Source of the DNA: Marinimicrobium agarilyticum DSM 16975
GTDB lineage: Bacteria; Pseudomonadota; Gammaproteobacteria; Pseudomonadales; Cellvibrionaceae
Length of the DNA stretch: 64,000 nucleotides
Direction: 5' to 3'
Assembly: GCF_000423345.1 (NCBI RefSeq)
Contig: NZ_AUHU01000017.1
Span: 1-64,000, forward strand
Below are positions 43,708 through 52,781 of the stretch, piece after piece (positions within the stretch are counted from its first letter, which is position 1; the number at the start of each line of letters is the position of its first letter). The notes below the pieces were generated by a model. The model did not search any database, was not told where the DNA came from, and saw only the letters and a program-made list of their open reading frames with translations. A program made the position numbers and the translations under genes.

Positions 43708-44721
43708 CTAGGCCTGCTGGTCCTTGAGGCCCACCAAGCGAGCCAACTCGGCGGTGCGGTTGGCGTAGCCCCACTCGTTGTCGTACCAGGCGTAGATTTT
43801 CACCTGAGTGCCATCAATCACCAGAGTGGACAGGGCATCAATAATGCTGGAGCGCGGATCGGTTTTGTAATCCACTGACACCAGCGGTCGCTCTTCATAC
43901 CCGAGAATGCCGGGCATCTCGGAGTCGGCCGCCTGCTTGAGTAAAGCGTTGACCTGTTCCCGGTCGGTGGGCTTGTTCACCTCAAACACGCAGTCAGTCA
44001 AAGAAGCGTTGGCCAAGGGCACGCGCACGGCGTGGCCGTTTAGCCGGCCTTTGAGCTCGGGAAAAATTTCTGTAATGGCTTTGGCCGAACCGGTCGTAGT
44101 GGGAATCAGGCTCAGACTGCTGGCCCGGGCCCGGCGCAGATCCTTGTGCGGCTGATCGAGGATGCTCTGTGTATTGGTAATATCATGCAGGGTGGTCATG
44201 GAGCCGTGCTTGATGCCCAGCTCCCGATGAATCACCTTCACCACGGGCGCCAGACAGTTGGTGGTGCAGGAGGCGGCAGTAACGATCCGATAGCGCTCCG
44301 GGTTATACTGGTCATCATTCACACCCACGACCACATTGAGAATATCCTCCGCTTTGACCGGCGCGGTCACGACCACACGCTTGACGCCCTGATCCAGATA
44401 CGCCTGCAACAACTCGCGCTCACGCATCTTGCCGGAGGCTTCAATCACTACATCGCAGCCGGACCAGTCGGTGTCGCCAATGGCACGATTCTGGCTGACA
44501 GCCAGGGTTCGCCCCTCAATCACCACGCTCGACCCTTCGGCCCGGGCTTCTTTCGACCAGCGCCCGTGCACCGAGTCGAAATTCAGCAAGTGCGCCAGGG
44601 TTTCCGCATCGCCGGAGGGGTCATTAATCTGAGCAAACTCCACCTCCGGCCACTCCCACCCTGCGCGCAGCGCCAGCCGGCCCATACGGCCAAAACCATT
44701 AATGCCAATCTTGATGCTCAT
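43708..44721 (-). CDS. Glyceraldehyde-3-phosphate dehydrogenase of the ars operon
   Basis: A 337-residue phosphorylating GAPDH with [17 protein letters not shown] (NAD site), the catalytic [16 protein letters not shown] and the C-terminal [11 protein letters not shown]. In ars operons with ArsJ, this enzyme uses arsenate in place of phosphate to form 1-arseno-3-phosphoglycerate. I chose the ATG at 44721 because the longer frame reads back into acr3. Gene spacing (10 bp after acr3, 3 bp before arsJ) shows co-transcription. A general glycolytic role is less likely given its location. Confidence 0.93.
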   Translation of the reverse strand: MSIKIGINGFGRMGRLALRAGWEWPEVEFAQINDPSGDAETLAHLLNFDSVHGRWSKEARAEGSSVVIEGRTLAVSQNRAIGDTDWSGCDVVIEASGKMRERELLQAYLDQGVKRVVVTAPVKAEDILNVVVGVNDDQYNPERYRIVTAASCTTNCLAPVVKVIHRELGIKHGSMTTLHDITNTQSILDQPHKDLRRARASSLSLIPTTTGSAKAITEIFPELKGRLNGHAVRVPLANASLTDCVFEVNKPTDREQVNALLKQAADSEMPGILGYEERPLVSVDYKTDPRSSIIDALSTLVIDGTQVKIYAWYDNEWGYANRTAELARLVGLKDQQA

Positions 44722-44731
44722 ACGATTTTCC

Positions 44732-45748
44732 TCACTCAAACCAATGCCGGGTACGGTTGGCGAATGCCACCAGGGACAACATGACCGGCACTTCCACCAG
44801 CACGCCCACCACAGTGGCCAAGGCGGCGCCGGAGTGCAGACCAAACAGGGAAATTGCCACTGCCACCGCCAATTCAAAAAAGTTCGATGCACCGATCATG
44901 CAGGCAGGGGCCGCGATACGGTGTGAGAGCCGCAGCCTGTGCGCGGCCCAATACGCCAGAAAAAAGATACCGTAGGTCTGAATCAGCAAGGGGATGGCAA
45001 TCAACCCGATGATCTGCGGCTTGCTTACGATCTCGGGCGCCTGTAATCCGAAGAGCAGAACCACGGTGGCCAGCAGCCCCAGGATTGATGCGGGTTTTAC
45101 TCGACGAAGAAAATGCCCCAGTGCCGCCTCACCGCCACGGCGCAGCTGCCACCAGCGAGTTAACGCCCCCGCGATTAGGGGCAGAACCACATACAGCACC
45201 ACCGAGAGCAACAGCGTCTCCCAGGGGACGGTGATGTCCGTCATACCCAGCAAAAACGCCGCAATGGGGGCAAAGGCAAACACCAGGATGATGTCGTTGA
45301 GCGAGACTTGGACCAGTGTGTAATTGGCATCGCCTTTGGTCAGCTGGCTCCAGATAAATACCATCGCGGTACAGGGCGCCACCCCCAACAGAATCATTCC
45401 GGCGATGTATTCGTTGGCAGACTGCGGGTCCACCAAGCCGGCAAAAAACACCCGGAAGAACAACCAGCCAAGCGCCGCCATGGTAAAGGGCTTGATCAAC
45501 CAGTTGACAACCAGCGTCAGTATCAGCCCGCGCGGCGCGCGACCCACCTCGTGCAGCGAGGTGAAATCCACCTGAACCATCATCGGATAGATCATCAGCC
45601 AGATGAACACTGCCACCACCAGATTGACCTGCGCGTACTGCCAGCGGGACAGAATTTCGAACGCTTCTGGCACACCCAGCCCCAGCGCCACGCCACCACA
45701 AATGGCCAGCGTGACCCAGATCGACAGATATCGCTCGAACAAACCCAT
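44732..45748 (-). CDS. acr3: Arsenite efflux permease Acr3
   Basis: A 338-residue inner-membrane carrier with ten hydrophobic segments, from the BASS/Acr3 family. The conserved Cys of TM4 is in [15 protein letters not shown], and the family signature [17 protein letters not shown] is present. Acr3 extrudes arsenite using the proton gradient. It follows arsR by 6 bp. No arsenate reductase gene (arsC) is in the operon, so arsenite must come from outside or from a reductase encoded elsewhere, while arsenate itself can be handled by GAPDH/ArsJ. Confidence 0.95.
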   Translation of the reverse strand: MGLFERYLSIWVTLAICGGVALGLGVPEAFEILSRWQYAQVNLVVAVFIWLMIYPMMVQVDFTSLHEVGRAPRGLILTLVVNWLIKPFTMAALGWLFFRVFFAGLVDPQSANEYIAGMILLGVAPCTAMVFIWSQLTKGDANYTLVQVSLNDIILVFAFAPIAAFLLGMTDITVPWETLLLSVVLYVVLPLIAGALTRWWQLRRGGEAALGHFLRRVKPASILGLLATVVLLFGLQAPEIVSKPQIIGLIAIPLLIQTYGIFFLAYWAAHRLRLSHRIAAPACMIGASNFFELAVAVAISLFGLHSGAALATVVGVLVEVPVMLSLVAFANRTRHWFE

Positions 45749-45754
45749 GTTGCG

Positions 45755-46105
45755 TTAACCTTTTTCTTGAGGGGTGCAACAGTCACCCAGAAGGTTCACG
45801 ACCGGCGCACAAACCTCGGGGTGACCCGCGCAGCAATCGCGTACCAGAAACTGTATCACCGCGCTCATATGGCGAATGTCGGCGCGATAGATGATGGATC
45901 GGCTCTGCCGACGGGAAACCACCCACCCTGCCCGCGCCAGCGTCGAAAGGTGCGCGGACATGGTGTTGTGAGGCACGGAGAGCTGGCGCGCGATTTCCCC
46001 GGCGGGTAGCCCCTCAGGCTCGTGACGCACCAGCAGACGGAAGGCCTCCAGGCGGGTTTCCTGGGAAAGCGCGGCGAAACTGTCAATAGCGTTTAATACG
46101 TCCAT
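45755..46105 (-). CDS. arsR: ArsR-family arsenical-responsive repressor
   Basis: A 116-residue winged-helix repressor. The DNA-recognition helix is ARQLSVPHNTMSAHLSTLAR (about 39-58). Candidate arsenite-binding cysteines are C-terminal: Cys91 and Cys92 (RDCCAGHP), Cys99, and Cys109 and Cys110 (GDCC). The E. coli ELCVCDL site in the recognition helix is absent, so the sensor belongs to a C-terminal-cysteine type. It is the first gene of the ars operon, with an inverted-repeat operator just before its start codon. Confidence 0.93.
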   Translation of the reverse strand: MDVLNAIDSFAALSQETRLEAFRLLVRHEPEGLPAGEIARQLSVPHNTMSAHLSTLARAGWVVSRRQSRSIIYRADIRHMSAVIQFLVRDCCAGHPEVCAPVVNLLGDCCTPQEKG

Positions 46106-46106
46106 A

Positions 46107-46124
46107 TGTCTAAATATATAGACA
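46107..46124 (-). promoter_or_regulatory. Putative ArsR operator
   Basis: TGTCTAAATATATAGACA is an inverted repeat (TGTCTA...TAGACA with AATATA centre) lying directly before the arsR start codon. Position and symmetry fit autorepression by ArsR. The A/T centre could also serve as a -10 region. Confidence 0.7.
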
Positions 46125-46182
46125 CATTACCGAACCGTCAACGCCTCACGCCAGGCCGGGTATTTCCCATGGATACGCGACC

Positions 46183-46219
46183 CCAATAAAGAAACCGGCT
46201 GCCCTTTCGAGCAGCCGGT
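46183..46219 (-). terminator. Rho-independent terminator after the TonB-like gene
   Basis: On the minus strand, ACCGGCTGC pairs with GCAGCCGGT around an 8-base loop, followed by TTTCTTTATT. It lies 29 bp past the stop of the gene at 46248. Confidence 0.8.
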
Positions 46220-46247
46220 GGATCGGCGCGGCTAAACGAGGATCATA

Positions 46248-46964
46248 TTATTGCGGGTAATGCAGCACGGCCACATAACGCATTTTTTCGGGCTTGCCAT
46301 CGGCCATGCCCGGGATGAACCGGGAGGATTCCAAGGCTTTCTCCACATAGTCGGCATCGCGGCGGTACTTGCTGTGGCTCTCCAGACTGCGGGCAGAGGT
46401 CACCCGGCCGCTGTCGTTCACCCAAGCCAGTACGCGGGTCAGCTCACCTTCGTCACTGAAGAAGGGCTGGCCCTCGCTCCAGTCGTTTTTGCGGTAAAGG
46501 GAGTACCAGTTGCGGTCATCCAGGCGCTCTTGGGGCGCATAGTACTGGTGCCCGAAATCGCCCTGCATGTGGCCCAGGTTGGGCAGCAGCATGACGGGCG
46601 GCTGGCCTTCCAGGTCCGCATATATGACGCGGAACACCATCCGAACAGGCACCGGCTCACCATCGACCTGCGCGGCCGTGAACTGGCGGGTTGCCATCGC
46701 CTGCTCCACTTGGTCGCGAAGCTCAGTGAAGCCCTCACGTTCATAGCAGGACACATTGCGGGTAAGGCCGTCGGTCCCGACATCTGTCTGGCAGTATACG
46801 GCGGCAACGGGGGCGTCATTGGTTAAGGCTGGCAGCGCGACAGCGGCTTCCAGGTAGCTCAGAGTATCGGCGCCAAAGCCGGCGGGTTGGTATTGCTCGG
46901 CTGCAACACTGCCCACTGAACCCAGGCCCAGCGCAACGAGGGCGCTGACTACGACTTTTTTCAT
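46248..46964 (-). CDS. Periplasmic TonB-C-terminal-like protein
   Basis: A 238-residue secreted protein with signal peptide MKKVVVSALVALGLGSVGSV. It has two repeats of a TonB-C-terminal-like fold. The first has TELRDQVEQAMATRQFTAAQ with VPVRMVFRVIY, and the second has SKYRRDADYVEKALESSRFI then KMRYVAVLHYP. It lacks the TonB transmembrane anchor and proline-rich spacer, so it is not a normal energy transducer. I chose the ATG at 46964 with an AGGA site. It lies downstream of a TonB receptor and may support its function. Role unknown. Confidence 0.65.
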   Translation of the reverse strand: MKKVVVSALVALGLGSVGSVAAEQYQPAGFGADTLSYLEAAVALPALTNDAPVAAVYCQTDVGTDGLTRNVSCYEREGFTELRDQVEQAMATRQFTAAQVDGEPVPVRMVFRVIYADLEGQPPVMLLPNLGHMQGDFGHQYYAPQERLDDRNWYSLYRKNDWSEGQPFFSDEGELTRVLAWVNDSGRVTSARSLESHSKYRRDADYVEKALESSRFIPGMADGKPEKMRYVAVLHYPQ

Positions 46965-47137
46965 GCTCTTATCCTCTTTCATCAGGCATTTTGAGGGTAT
47001 TCTCAAGACCTATAATGGTGATTACAGGTCCAACGGACGGCGCGAATCCGATCTCCTATGCCCTAAAGAGTAGCATTGCCCTTAACAGGGTTTTGTTAAT
47101 TTATTGTGACAATCCCGAAATATTTTGTATTTTTTCC

Positions 47138-47164
47138 AAAAAAAAGCCGCCCAGAGGGCGGCTC
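47138..47164 (-). terminator. Rho-independent terminator after TonB receptor gene
   Basis: On the minus strand, AGCCGCCC pairs with GGGCGGCT around a 3-base loop and is followed by eight T residues. It starts 28 bp beyond the receptor stop at 47192, a canonical terminator. Confidence 0.93.
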
Positions 47165-47191
47165 AAGCAGCAGAAAAGCTTCCAAGAGGAC

Positions 47192-49963
47192 TTAGAAGCG
47201 GTACTGAACACTCAAACTGATGTCCTGGCCCCGTTCCTGCTCGTAGACCACGACACTCTCGGTACCGTTGGCCGTGGAGCGCTCCCGCTCAATCTCCAAG
47301 TTCTCATCCAGAAGATTGCTGGCCTTGAACTTCACGGTGAAGTTGTCGGTCGGGTAGAAGGAGTAGGTCAGGTTCAATGAATGGAACGGTTGCTCGTAGC
47401 TGTCCGAGGCGCCGTTCCGGCCCGCAAAGAACAGGCGCTCGCTGAACGAGTTGTAGGCGATGGTGGCCGAGTGCATCCCGTTGGGGGAGTCATAACCCAG
47501 GATCAAGTTGCTGACCACATCGGAGGCCCCCTGCAGCGGCCGAACCGGGTTGGTCGGGGCATCGGCGTTGTCACCGGCCACCAGCTCCTGATCCATAAAG
47601 GTGAAGTTGCCCTGAACGAAGAAGGGGTCCAGCACCGAGGCCACATCACCCAGACTTTTCAGGAACTCCACTTCCAGGCCGTAAAGCTCAGCGCTGTCAG
47701 CGTTGTGGATTTCCGCCCGAATATTGTCATCCGCCGCCGCGCCTTCGAACTGCTCGATGGGATCAACAATATCCTTATAGAACAACGACAGCGTGAAATT
47801 ATCGCCCCCGGAGAAGAACCACTCGGCACGCAGGTCGTAGTTGTCGATCTGCGAAGGCACTACATCGGGATTACCGTTCACTGAAATGTCAGTTATCGGA
47901 TCGAAGTAACTGGATTGCGAAATTTCCCGCAAGTCGGGGCGAACCGTCGTCTCGCCAAAGCTTGCACGCAGCTGGAAGTCCTCCGCCCAGAAGTCCTGCA
48001 CCATCCAGGTCAGTGCGACGGAGCTGTACACATCGTCCTCGGCGTAGGTCGCGTTCCGGAAATAGTCGGCCACCTCCATCGGGTCGTCACTTTCGGCTCC
48101 CGGGAACTGGCTGCCCTCGTACTCAATGGGCTCCCAAAGGAGGTTTACCTGCTGGTAGTCTTCCCAACGGCTCCCAATAACCAGGCGCCAGGTATAATCC
48201 CAGGTAATGTCCACTTGACCGAAGGCGGCATTCACTTTGTTGGCAGCGATGTAGCTGTTGGCGTTTCCGGAGTTGGTTCTGATCTCGAAGTCGTTCTCGG
48301 CGTCCAGGATGTTCTGATCCCGGAGGACGCCACTCAACGGTCCTTCCAGTAAGGGATCTGTAGCGCTGATGGAGGTAGACCCGAGGTAAAACTCCAGTTG
48401 CTCATAGCTACGGGACTTCTGCCAGTAGTCCGTTCCCCCAGAGAGCTTGACCTCCCAGGCATCCCACTCAAACGGCAGAGTCACTTTCACACCATTACTG
48501 TCGACATAGTCCTGCAAGTCGGAGAAACGATAGGTAACAGCGGAGTCGTTGGCGCTGAGAGAGGAACTGATCACCTCTCCTGTTTCGGGGTTGGCGCGCG
48601 TATTGCTGAGCGCGTTCACCTCGTTCGGCAGGTCAGTGCTCGCTTCACTCTCAGAGATGTACCACTCGACGCTCAAGCCACGCAGAAGCTCCAGGCTGTC
48701 GTCCAATCCTAAAGTTTCCAGGGTATCCCACCCCAACTCGTGTTCGCCGCGGACCTGGTTGACTTTGAGCTCGCGCTGCTCAAAGCGAAGCTCGGTGTTG
48801 CGGAACCCCAACCCTTCACTGAGCAGCTTGTTCGCATTAAAGTAATCCCGAACAGAGACTTCATCATCGGTGTTGCGCAACCACAGGCTGGTCGTATCAA
48901 TACGGTTTTCCGAGTTCAGGCGAAGGCCGAACCCCAGGTTACCGCTTATGTCTACCGACTGAACCGTTTCATCTTCAAAAACGACCTGGTTTTCAGGGTC
49001 GCCAAGGCGGCGCTGAGTGACGTTGCGGTTGCGCCATTCTTTGTCATAGGCCGCACCTGCCAGAAAGCCGAATTCCATATCGTTGGGCAAATAAAAGGTG
49101 TTGCCAAAGTTTAGCTCTGCTTTCAGGTCCGGGTCTTCATCGGTTTCATAAACGGTGATATCCCGATTCAGCTCGGTCGCCAACTGCCGGTTAATCGCTT
49201 CGGCTTCGGCTATGCTCTCCAGAGCATCGATATTCCGAATGTTGTTCGGGCCAAAACTACCACGATACTGGTCCAGCGCCCGATCCAGTCGCGGCGATAA
49301 GGCGCGCGTCCCGTCATCGGTGCCGAACTCGTCATCGGCCCCACCGTTATAGGTCAGCAACTCTTCGTTGGCGGTATTGATTCCCGTACCCAGCTCCAGG
49401 GAGAATAACGGGCCATCCGGAATACCGGTGGTCCGGATATCCACACTGCCCCCGCCAAAAGCGGCTGGCTTATCGGCTGAAGGGACTTTCTGGACCGCCA
49501 GTGACTCAACAATGGAGGTCGGGATAATATCCATGGGCAAAACGTTGCGCGAGAGGTCCGGAGACGGGACCATGGCACCGTTGAGAGTCGTGCTGGAATA
49601 CCGCTCACCGAGCCCGCGGACGAAAATGAATTTATCGTCGACCAAGGTCACTCCCGGCACACGAGTCAGCGCCAATGCCACCGTAGAATCACCGATGCGG
49701 CTGATCTGGTCTGAACCCAGCAAGTCGGTAGCAACGGGCGCGTCCTGCCGCTCCGCTGCCAGACTCTCGGCACCGCTTTGTAAGCGGCCACCCGTGACCA
49801 GAAGCTCCTCCATCACCGGCGGTGCGGCCACCGGCGGCTGAGTCGGCATGGAGCTCTCGCCTTGATCGTCCTGCGCGTATACCGGCGCACTGATCATCAC
49901 GCTGAGCAGGCTTAACTTGAAGCCGGCGCGCACCATTTGATTTGAAAAAAGTTTGCTGTTCAT
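47192..49963 (-). CDS. TonB-dependent receptor, probable Pho-regulated
   Basis: A 923-residue outer-membrane receptor. A signal peptide (RAGFKLSLLSVMISAPVYAQ) is followed by MEELLVTGGRLQSGAESLAA (TonB-box-like). The plug has LALTRVPGVTLVDDKFIFVR, RGLGERYSSTTLNGAMVPSP and FGGGSVDIRT, and the barrel ends in SLSVQYRF. It lies 108 bp after the beta-helix lipoprotein gene, whose promoter carries Pho-box repeats. A phosphorus source is a plausible substrate if the two are co-transcribed, but a hairpin separates them. The ligand is not known. Confidence 0.88.
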   Translation of the reverse strand: MNSKLFSNQMVRAGFKLSLLSVMISAPVYAQDDQGESSMPTQPPVAAPPVMEELLVTGGRLQSGAESLAAERQDAPVATDLLGSDQISRIGDSTVALALTRVPGVTLVDDKFIFVRGLGERYSSTTLNGAMVPSPDLSRNVLPMDIIPTSIVESLAVQKVPSADKPAAFGGGSVDIRTTGIPDGPLFSLELGTGINTANEELLTYNGGADDEFGTDDGTRALSPRLDRALDQYRGSFGPNNIRNIDALESIAEAEAINRQLATELNRDITVYETDEDPDLKAELNFGNTFYLPNDMEFGFLAGAAYDKEWRNRNVTQRRLGDPENQVVFEDETVQSVDISGNLGFGLRLNSENRIDTTSLWLRNTDDEVSVRDYFNANKLLSEGLGFRNTELRFEQRELKVNQVRGEHELGWDTLETLGLDDSLELLRGLSVEWYISESEASTDLPNEVNALSNTRANPETGEVISSSLSANDSAVTYRFSDLQDYVDSNGVKVTLPFEWDAWEVKLSGGTDYWQKSRSYEQLEFYLGSTSISATDPLLEGPLSGVLRDQNILDAENDFEIRTNSGNANSYIAANKVNAAFGQVDITWDYTWRLVIGSRWEDYQQVNLLWEPIEYEGSQFPGAESDDPMEVADYFRNATYAEDDVYSSVALTWMVQDFWAEDFQLRASFGETTVRPDLREISQSSYFDPITDISVNGNPDVVPSQIDNYDLRAEWFFSGGDNFTLSLFYKDIVDPIEQFEGAAADDNIRAEIHNADSAELYGLEVEFLKSLGDVASVLDPFFVQGNFTFMDQELVAGDNADAPTNPVRPLQGASDVVSNLILGYDSPNGMHSATIAYNSFSERLFFAGRNGASDSYEQPFHSLNLTYSFYPTDNFTVKFKASNLLDENLEIERERSTANGTESVVVYEQERGQDISLSVQYRF

Positions 49964-50007
49964 CAGAACTGCCCTATCTAGTGAAGCTTTAACGAGCCGT
50001 CTAGCAG

Positions 50008-50031
50008 AAAGGGCGCCGTAAGGCGCCCTTT
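50008..50031. terminator. Hairpin between lipoprotein and receptor genes
   Basis: AAAGGGCGCC and GGCGCCCTTT form a perfect 10-bp stem with a 4-base GTAA loop, 41 bp past the lipoprotein stop. The T-run is short (TTTC). It may be a partial terminator that lets some transcripts continue into the receptor gene. Confidence 0.75.
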
Positions 50032-50071
50032 CGTTACGGCAATCGAGTCTTTGCGCGTTTGGGTTCGGGGC

Positions 50072-51739
50072 TTATTCGAACCACAGCGGCTGAGCACGAT
50101 TGTCGGGGTGCAGGCCGTAAGTCCAGCCGGCGGTCCAATCGTCATCAGCAGTAACGCCACCGACGAAGTCGGCATCGACCGGAGTGACTGTGGTTGCACC
50201 ACCGTTCACGACCATGTCACCGAGCGGCAGGGAGTAGAAGCCATCCAGAATCGCCAGGTTGACGTCGGCGTCATCAGCCGTGGGGTCTTCGCCTGCGGCG
50301 TCGGTTGCCATTACATCGTTGCTGGCTTCCAGGAACGCCTGAACGGTGGTGCCGCCGGGCAATGAACCGCCGTTGGTCAGAGTCGGGCAAGCAATGATGG
50401 ACTCTTCGATTACCAGGTCACCGTCTTCAGCCGCTTGCAGGCTTTCGTCAGATTCCAGGCGAACACAGTAGTTATTTTCGCCCAGCTCGGCCATGTAAGC
50501 GGTGGTCAGGATAGAGTTGCGGATGGTGGGAAAGTGGGCTTCCCGGATACGCCAGCCGTGACCTTCCGCGTGAGTGCCTTCAGCGCTCGGAGAAACGATG
50601 CAGGTCAGGTTGTTGATCGTGGCGCGAGAGTTCAGCTGCGCGTCGACGACAGGAGCGATTTCACCTTCACCGTATCCTGAGTAGCTGCCAATACCATCAG
50701 ATTCAATGCAGTGGTCGCCATCGGCTTCGCTCTGGATGACCAGGGCGTGACTGATCGTACCGCGGTAACCTTCGTCGATGTCGATGGAGTCATCGCGAAC
50801 ATACATTGCCACAAAGTGATCGATATCTACTGCACCGCCGAAGAACTCAATGCCGTCGTCGTAAGTAGAGTAAACCTGCAGATAGCTAACTTCAGTCTCT
50901 GAACCAACAGCATTAAAAGAAATACCGTTGAGTTCGTTACCAGGAGACACCTGGGCGCCAGTATGTTTGACGACGAAGTACTTCAAAGAGCCAGAGTTAT
51001 CGGCGTTATTGTCGCCGCCGAAAAAGGTTTGACCTGCGCCCGCCTTACCTTCCGCCTCATTATGACAGTCGCTGGTTTCCAGACTGTCATCGGCGAAGCT
51101 ACCGGTGTAAGAACACTTGTTGGTTACGCCAAAACCGTTGATGAGCATACCGCCCCATTCCTGCACATCTTCCGCACCCACGGTACCTTGAACATCAGTC
51201 GCGGAAGTCACAACAACCGGCTCACTCGCGGTGCCTTCGGCATGGATCTGAGAGCCTCGGTTGATCACGAAGTAATCGTCGCTCGAACGGAACGCCAAGA
51301 TCGCGCCGGCTTCCAGACGCAATACAGAACCGTCACCACCCTGTGTGATGCCGGCTGCGGCCATATCGGTGTCATTATCAAAGCTTTGCCCAATCATCAG
51401 GCTATCATTGAAAATGTGGGCTCCGTCGTTGGACAGGTCGCCAAACACCAGTTCTTCGCTAGCAGTGTAGGGCTTGCTCAAGCTGACAAAGTCAGTACCG
51501 TAAGTACAGTGACGTCCATCATAAGAACCCTGAAAGGTGCTGCCAGCCTGCTCATAGGAGGCGCAAGGGTTGTCGGTCTGGCCGCCGCTACCACCACCGC
51601 TGGTGTTATTGTTGCTGCCATCGCCAACAGAGTTGTCTACGGTAGACTGGTTGCGGGCATCGATTTCGATATCGCCGCCGCCACAAGCCGCCAGTACGGC
51701 GGTCAGAGCGGTAACGCTGACAAGATTCACAAGTTTCAT
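50072..51739 (-). CDS. Secreted beta-helix lipoprotein
   Basis: A 555-residue lipoprotein. The lipobox LAACGGG puts the lipidated Cys at residue 19, followed by a Gly/Asn/Ser-rich linker. The body has repeated right-handed beta-helix motifs such as SVLRLEAGAILAFRSSDDYF, VINRGSQIHAEGTASEPVVV and VDIDHFVAMYVRDDSIDIDE, with several conserved Cys. No enzyme motif is recognised. It is probably on the cell surface, next to a TonB receptor that may accept its product or ligand. Three Pho-box-like repeats upstream suggest phosphate-starvation control. Confidence 0.75.
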   Translation of the reverse strand: MKLVNLVSVTALTAVLAACGGGDIEIDARNQSTVDNSVGDGSNNNTSGGGSGGQTDNPCASYEQAGSTFQGSYDGRHCTYGTDFVSLSKPYTASEELVFGDLSNDGAHIFNDSLMIGQSFDNDTDMAAAGITQGGDGSVLRLEAGAILAFRSSDDYFVINRGSQIHAEGTASEPVVVTSATDVQGTVGAEDVQEWGGMLINGFGVTNKCSYTGSFADDSLETSDCHNEAEGKAGAGQTFFGGDNNADNSGSLKYFVVKHTGAQVSPGNELNGISFNAVGSETEVSYLQVYSTYDDGIEFFGGAVDIDHFVAMYVRDDSIDIDEGYRGTISHALVIQSEADGDHCIESDGIGSYSGYGEGEIAPVVDAQLNSRATINNLTCIVSPSAEGTHAEGHGWRIREAHFPTIRNSILTTAYMAELGENNYCVRLESDESLQAAEDGDLVIEESIIACPTLTNGGSLPGGTTVQAFLEASNDVMATDAAGEDPTADDADVNLAILDGFYSLPLGDMVVNGGATTVTPVDADFVGGVTADDDWTAGWTYGLHPDNRAQPLWFE

Positions 51740-51890
51740 AGGTTGAGCACTCCTGGTGGATCGCTTTTTTGAAAAACGGTGAATGCCGGCTTATGCCAAC
51801 ACTCCCTAATCGGTCCCGAGTGGGGTCGCCAAGGCGTCCAACTCCCCTCTCTGTGTGGCGCCTATGTTCAACAAGATTTATGAATCTTGG

Positions 51891-51919
51891 GCGACAGTTT
51901 TATGAAGCTTTTATGACGA
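51891..51919 (-). promoter_or_regulatory. Pho-box array upstream of the lipoprotein gene
   Basis: On the minus strand, three 7-base repeats spaced by AAAA (TCGTCAT, GCTTCAT, CTGTCGC) follow the 11-bp periodicity of PhoB sites (consensus CTGTCAT). It lies 152 bp before the start codon. Each repeat has one or two departures from consensus. The rest of the 336-bp gap (51740-52075) has no gene. Confidence 0.75.
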
Positions 51920-52075
51920 ATCGTAAAGGAGCGTAGAGCCTTTCCCGAAAAGGCCCGAACGGTTAGCAGGCATTAACCCATCAATTAAAAAAGGTAAATG
52001 TGGCAGCCAATCCATGGCCATTTCGGGGCGGGGCAGGCAGAATGTTCGCTGACACAATAACGACATCGAATACCT

Positions 52076-52780
52076 ATGATAAAACTCGACAACCTGCACA
52101 AGTATTACGGCACCGGCGCTCAGCGACTACACGTGCTCAATGGGATCGACCTTCATATCCGGGAGGGGGAGCTGGTGTCCATTATGGGCTCCTCGGGCTC
52201 GGGTAAATCCACGCTGCTCAATATCCTGGGGTTGCTGGATCAGTACGACGAAGGCCGCTACGCCCTGGCGGGCCAGCCCATGGAGCGCCTGAGCGAAAAG
52301 CAGGCGGCCCAGTACCGCAACCGGATGATCGGGTTTGTCTTCCAGTCCTTTAATCTGCTGCCCTTCAAGAATGCGCTGGAGAACGTCTCACTGCCGTTGT
52401 ATTACCAGGGCATGAGCCGAAAGGCGCGCAGCGAGCAGGCCAGGCACTATCTGGAGCAGGTGGGGCTGGCTGACCGGATGACCCACATGCCCAATGAGCT
52501 CTCGGGGGGCCAGAAGCAGCGGGTGGCTATTGCCCGGGCGCTGGTGACCCAGCCCAAGGTGATACTGGCCGATGAGCCGACCGGGGCGCTGGACAGCGTC
52601 ACCACCGGGGAGGTCATGGAGTTGCTGCACCGTATCCATGGCGAGGGCAATACCCTGGTGATCGTGACTCACGAGCCGGAGATCGCCGCCCAGACCCAGC
52701 GCCAGATCACGCTGAAAGACGGCCGAATCGTGGCTACCCCCGACGGCATCGCGCCCTCCGCCACCGAAGAGCCCGCCTGA
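52076..52780 (+). CDS. ABC transporter ATP-binding protein (MacB/LolD type)
   Basis: A 234-residue ATPase with Walker A GSSGSGKST, Q-loop VFQSFNLLP, signature LSGGQKQRVAIARAL and Walker B VILADEPTGALD. Its closest style is the LolD/MacB/FtsE group, which drives mechanotransmission-type export rather than simple import. It starts an operon of ATPase, two permeases and a periplasmic adaptor. The next gene begins 1 bp after its stop. The substrate could be a lipid, peptide or drug. Confidence 0.93.
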   Translation: MIKLDNLHKYYGTGAQRLHVLNGIDLHIREGELVSIMGSSGSGKSTLLNILGLLDQYDEGRYALAGQPMERLSEKQAAQYRNRMIGFVFQSFNLLPFKNALENVSLPLYYQGMSRKARSEQARHYLEQVGLADRMTHMPNELSGGQKQRVAIARALVTQPKVILADEPTGALDSVTTGEVMELLHRIHGEGNTLVIVTHEPEIAAQTQRQITLKDGRIVATPDGIAPSATEEPA

Positions 52781-52781
52781 G

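Noticed and set aside
47090-47135. Pho box upstream of the TonB-C-like gene
   Set aside because: One TTGTCAC half-site is followed by a poor second half; the evidence is too weak to call.
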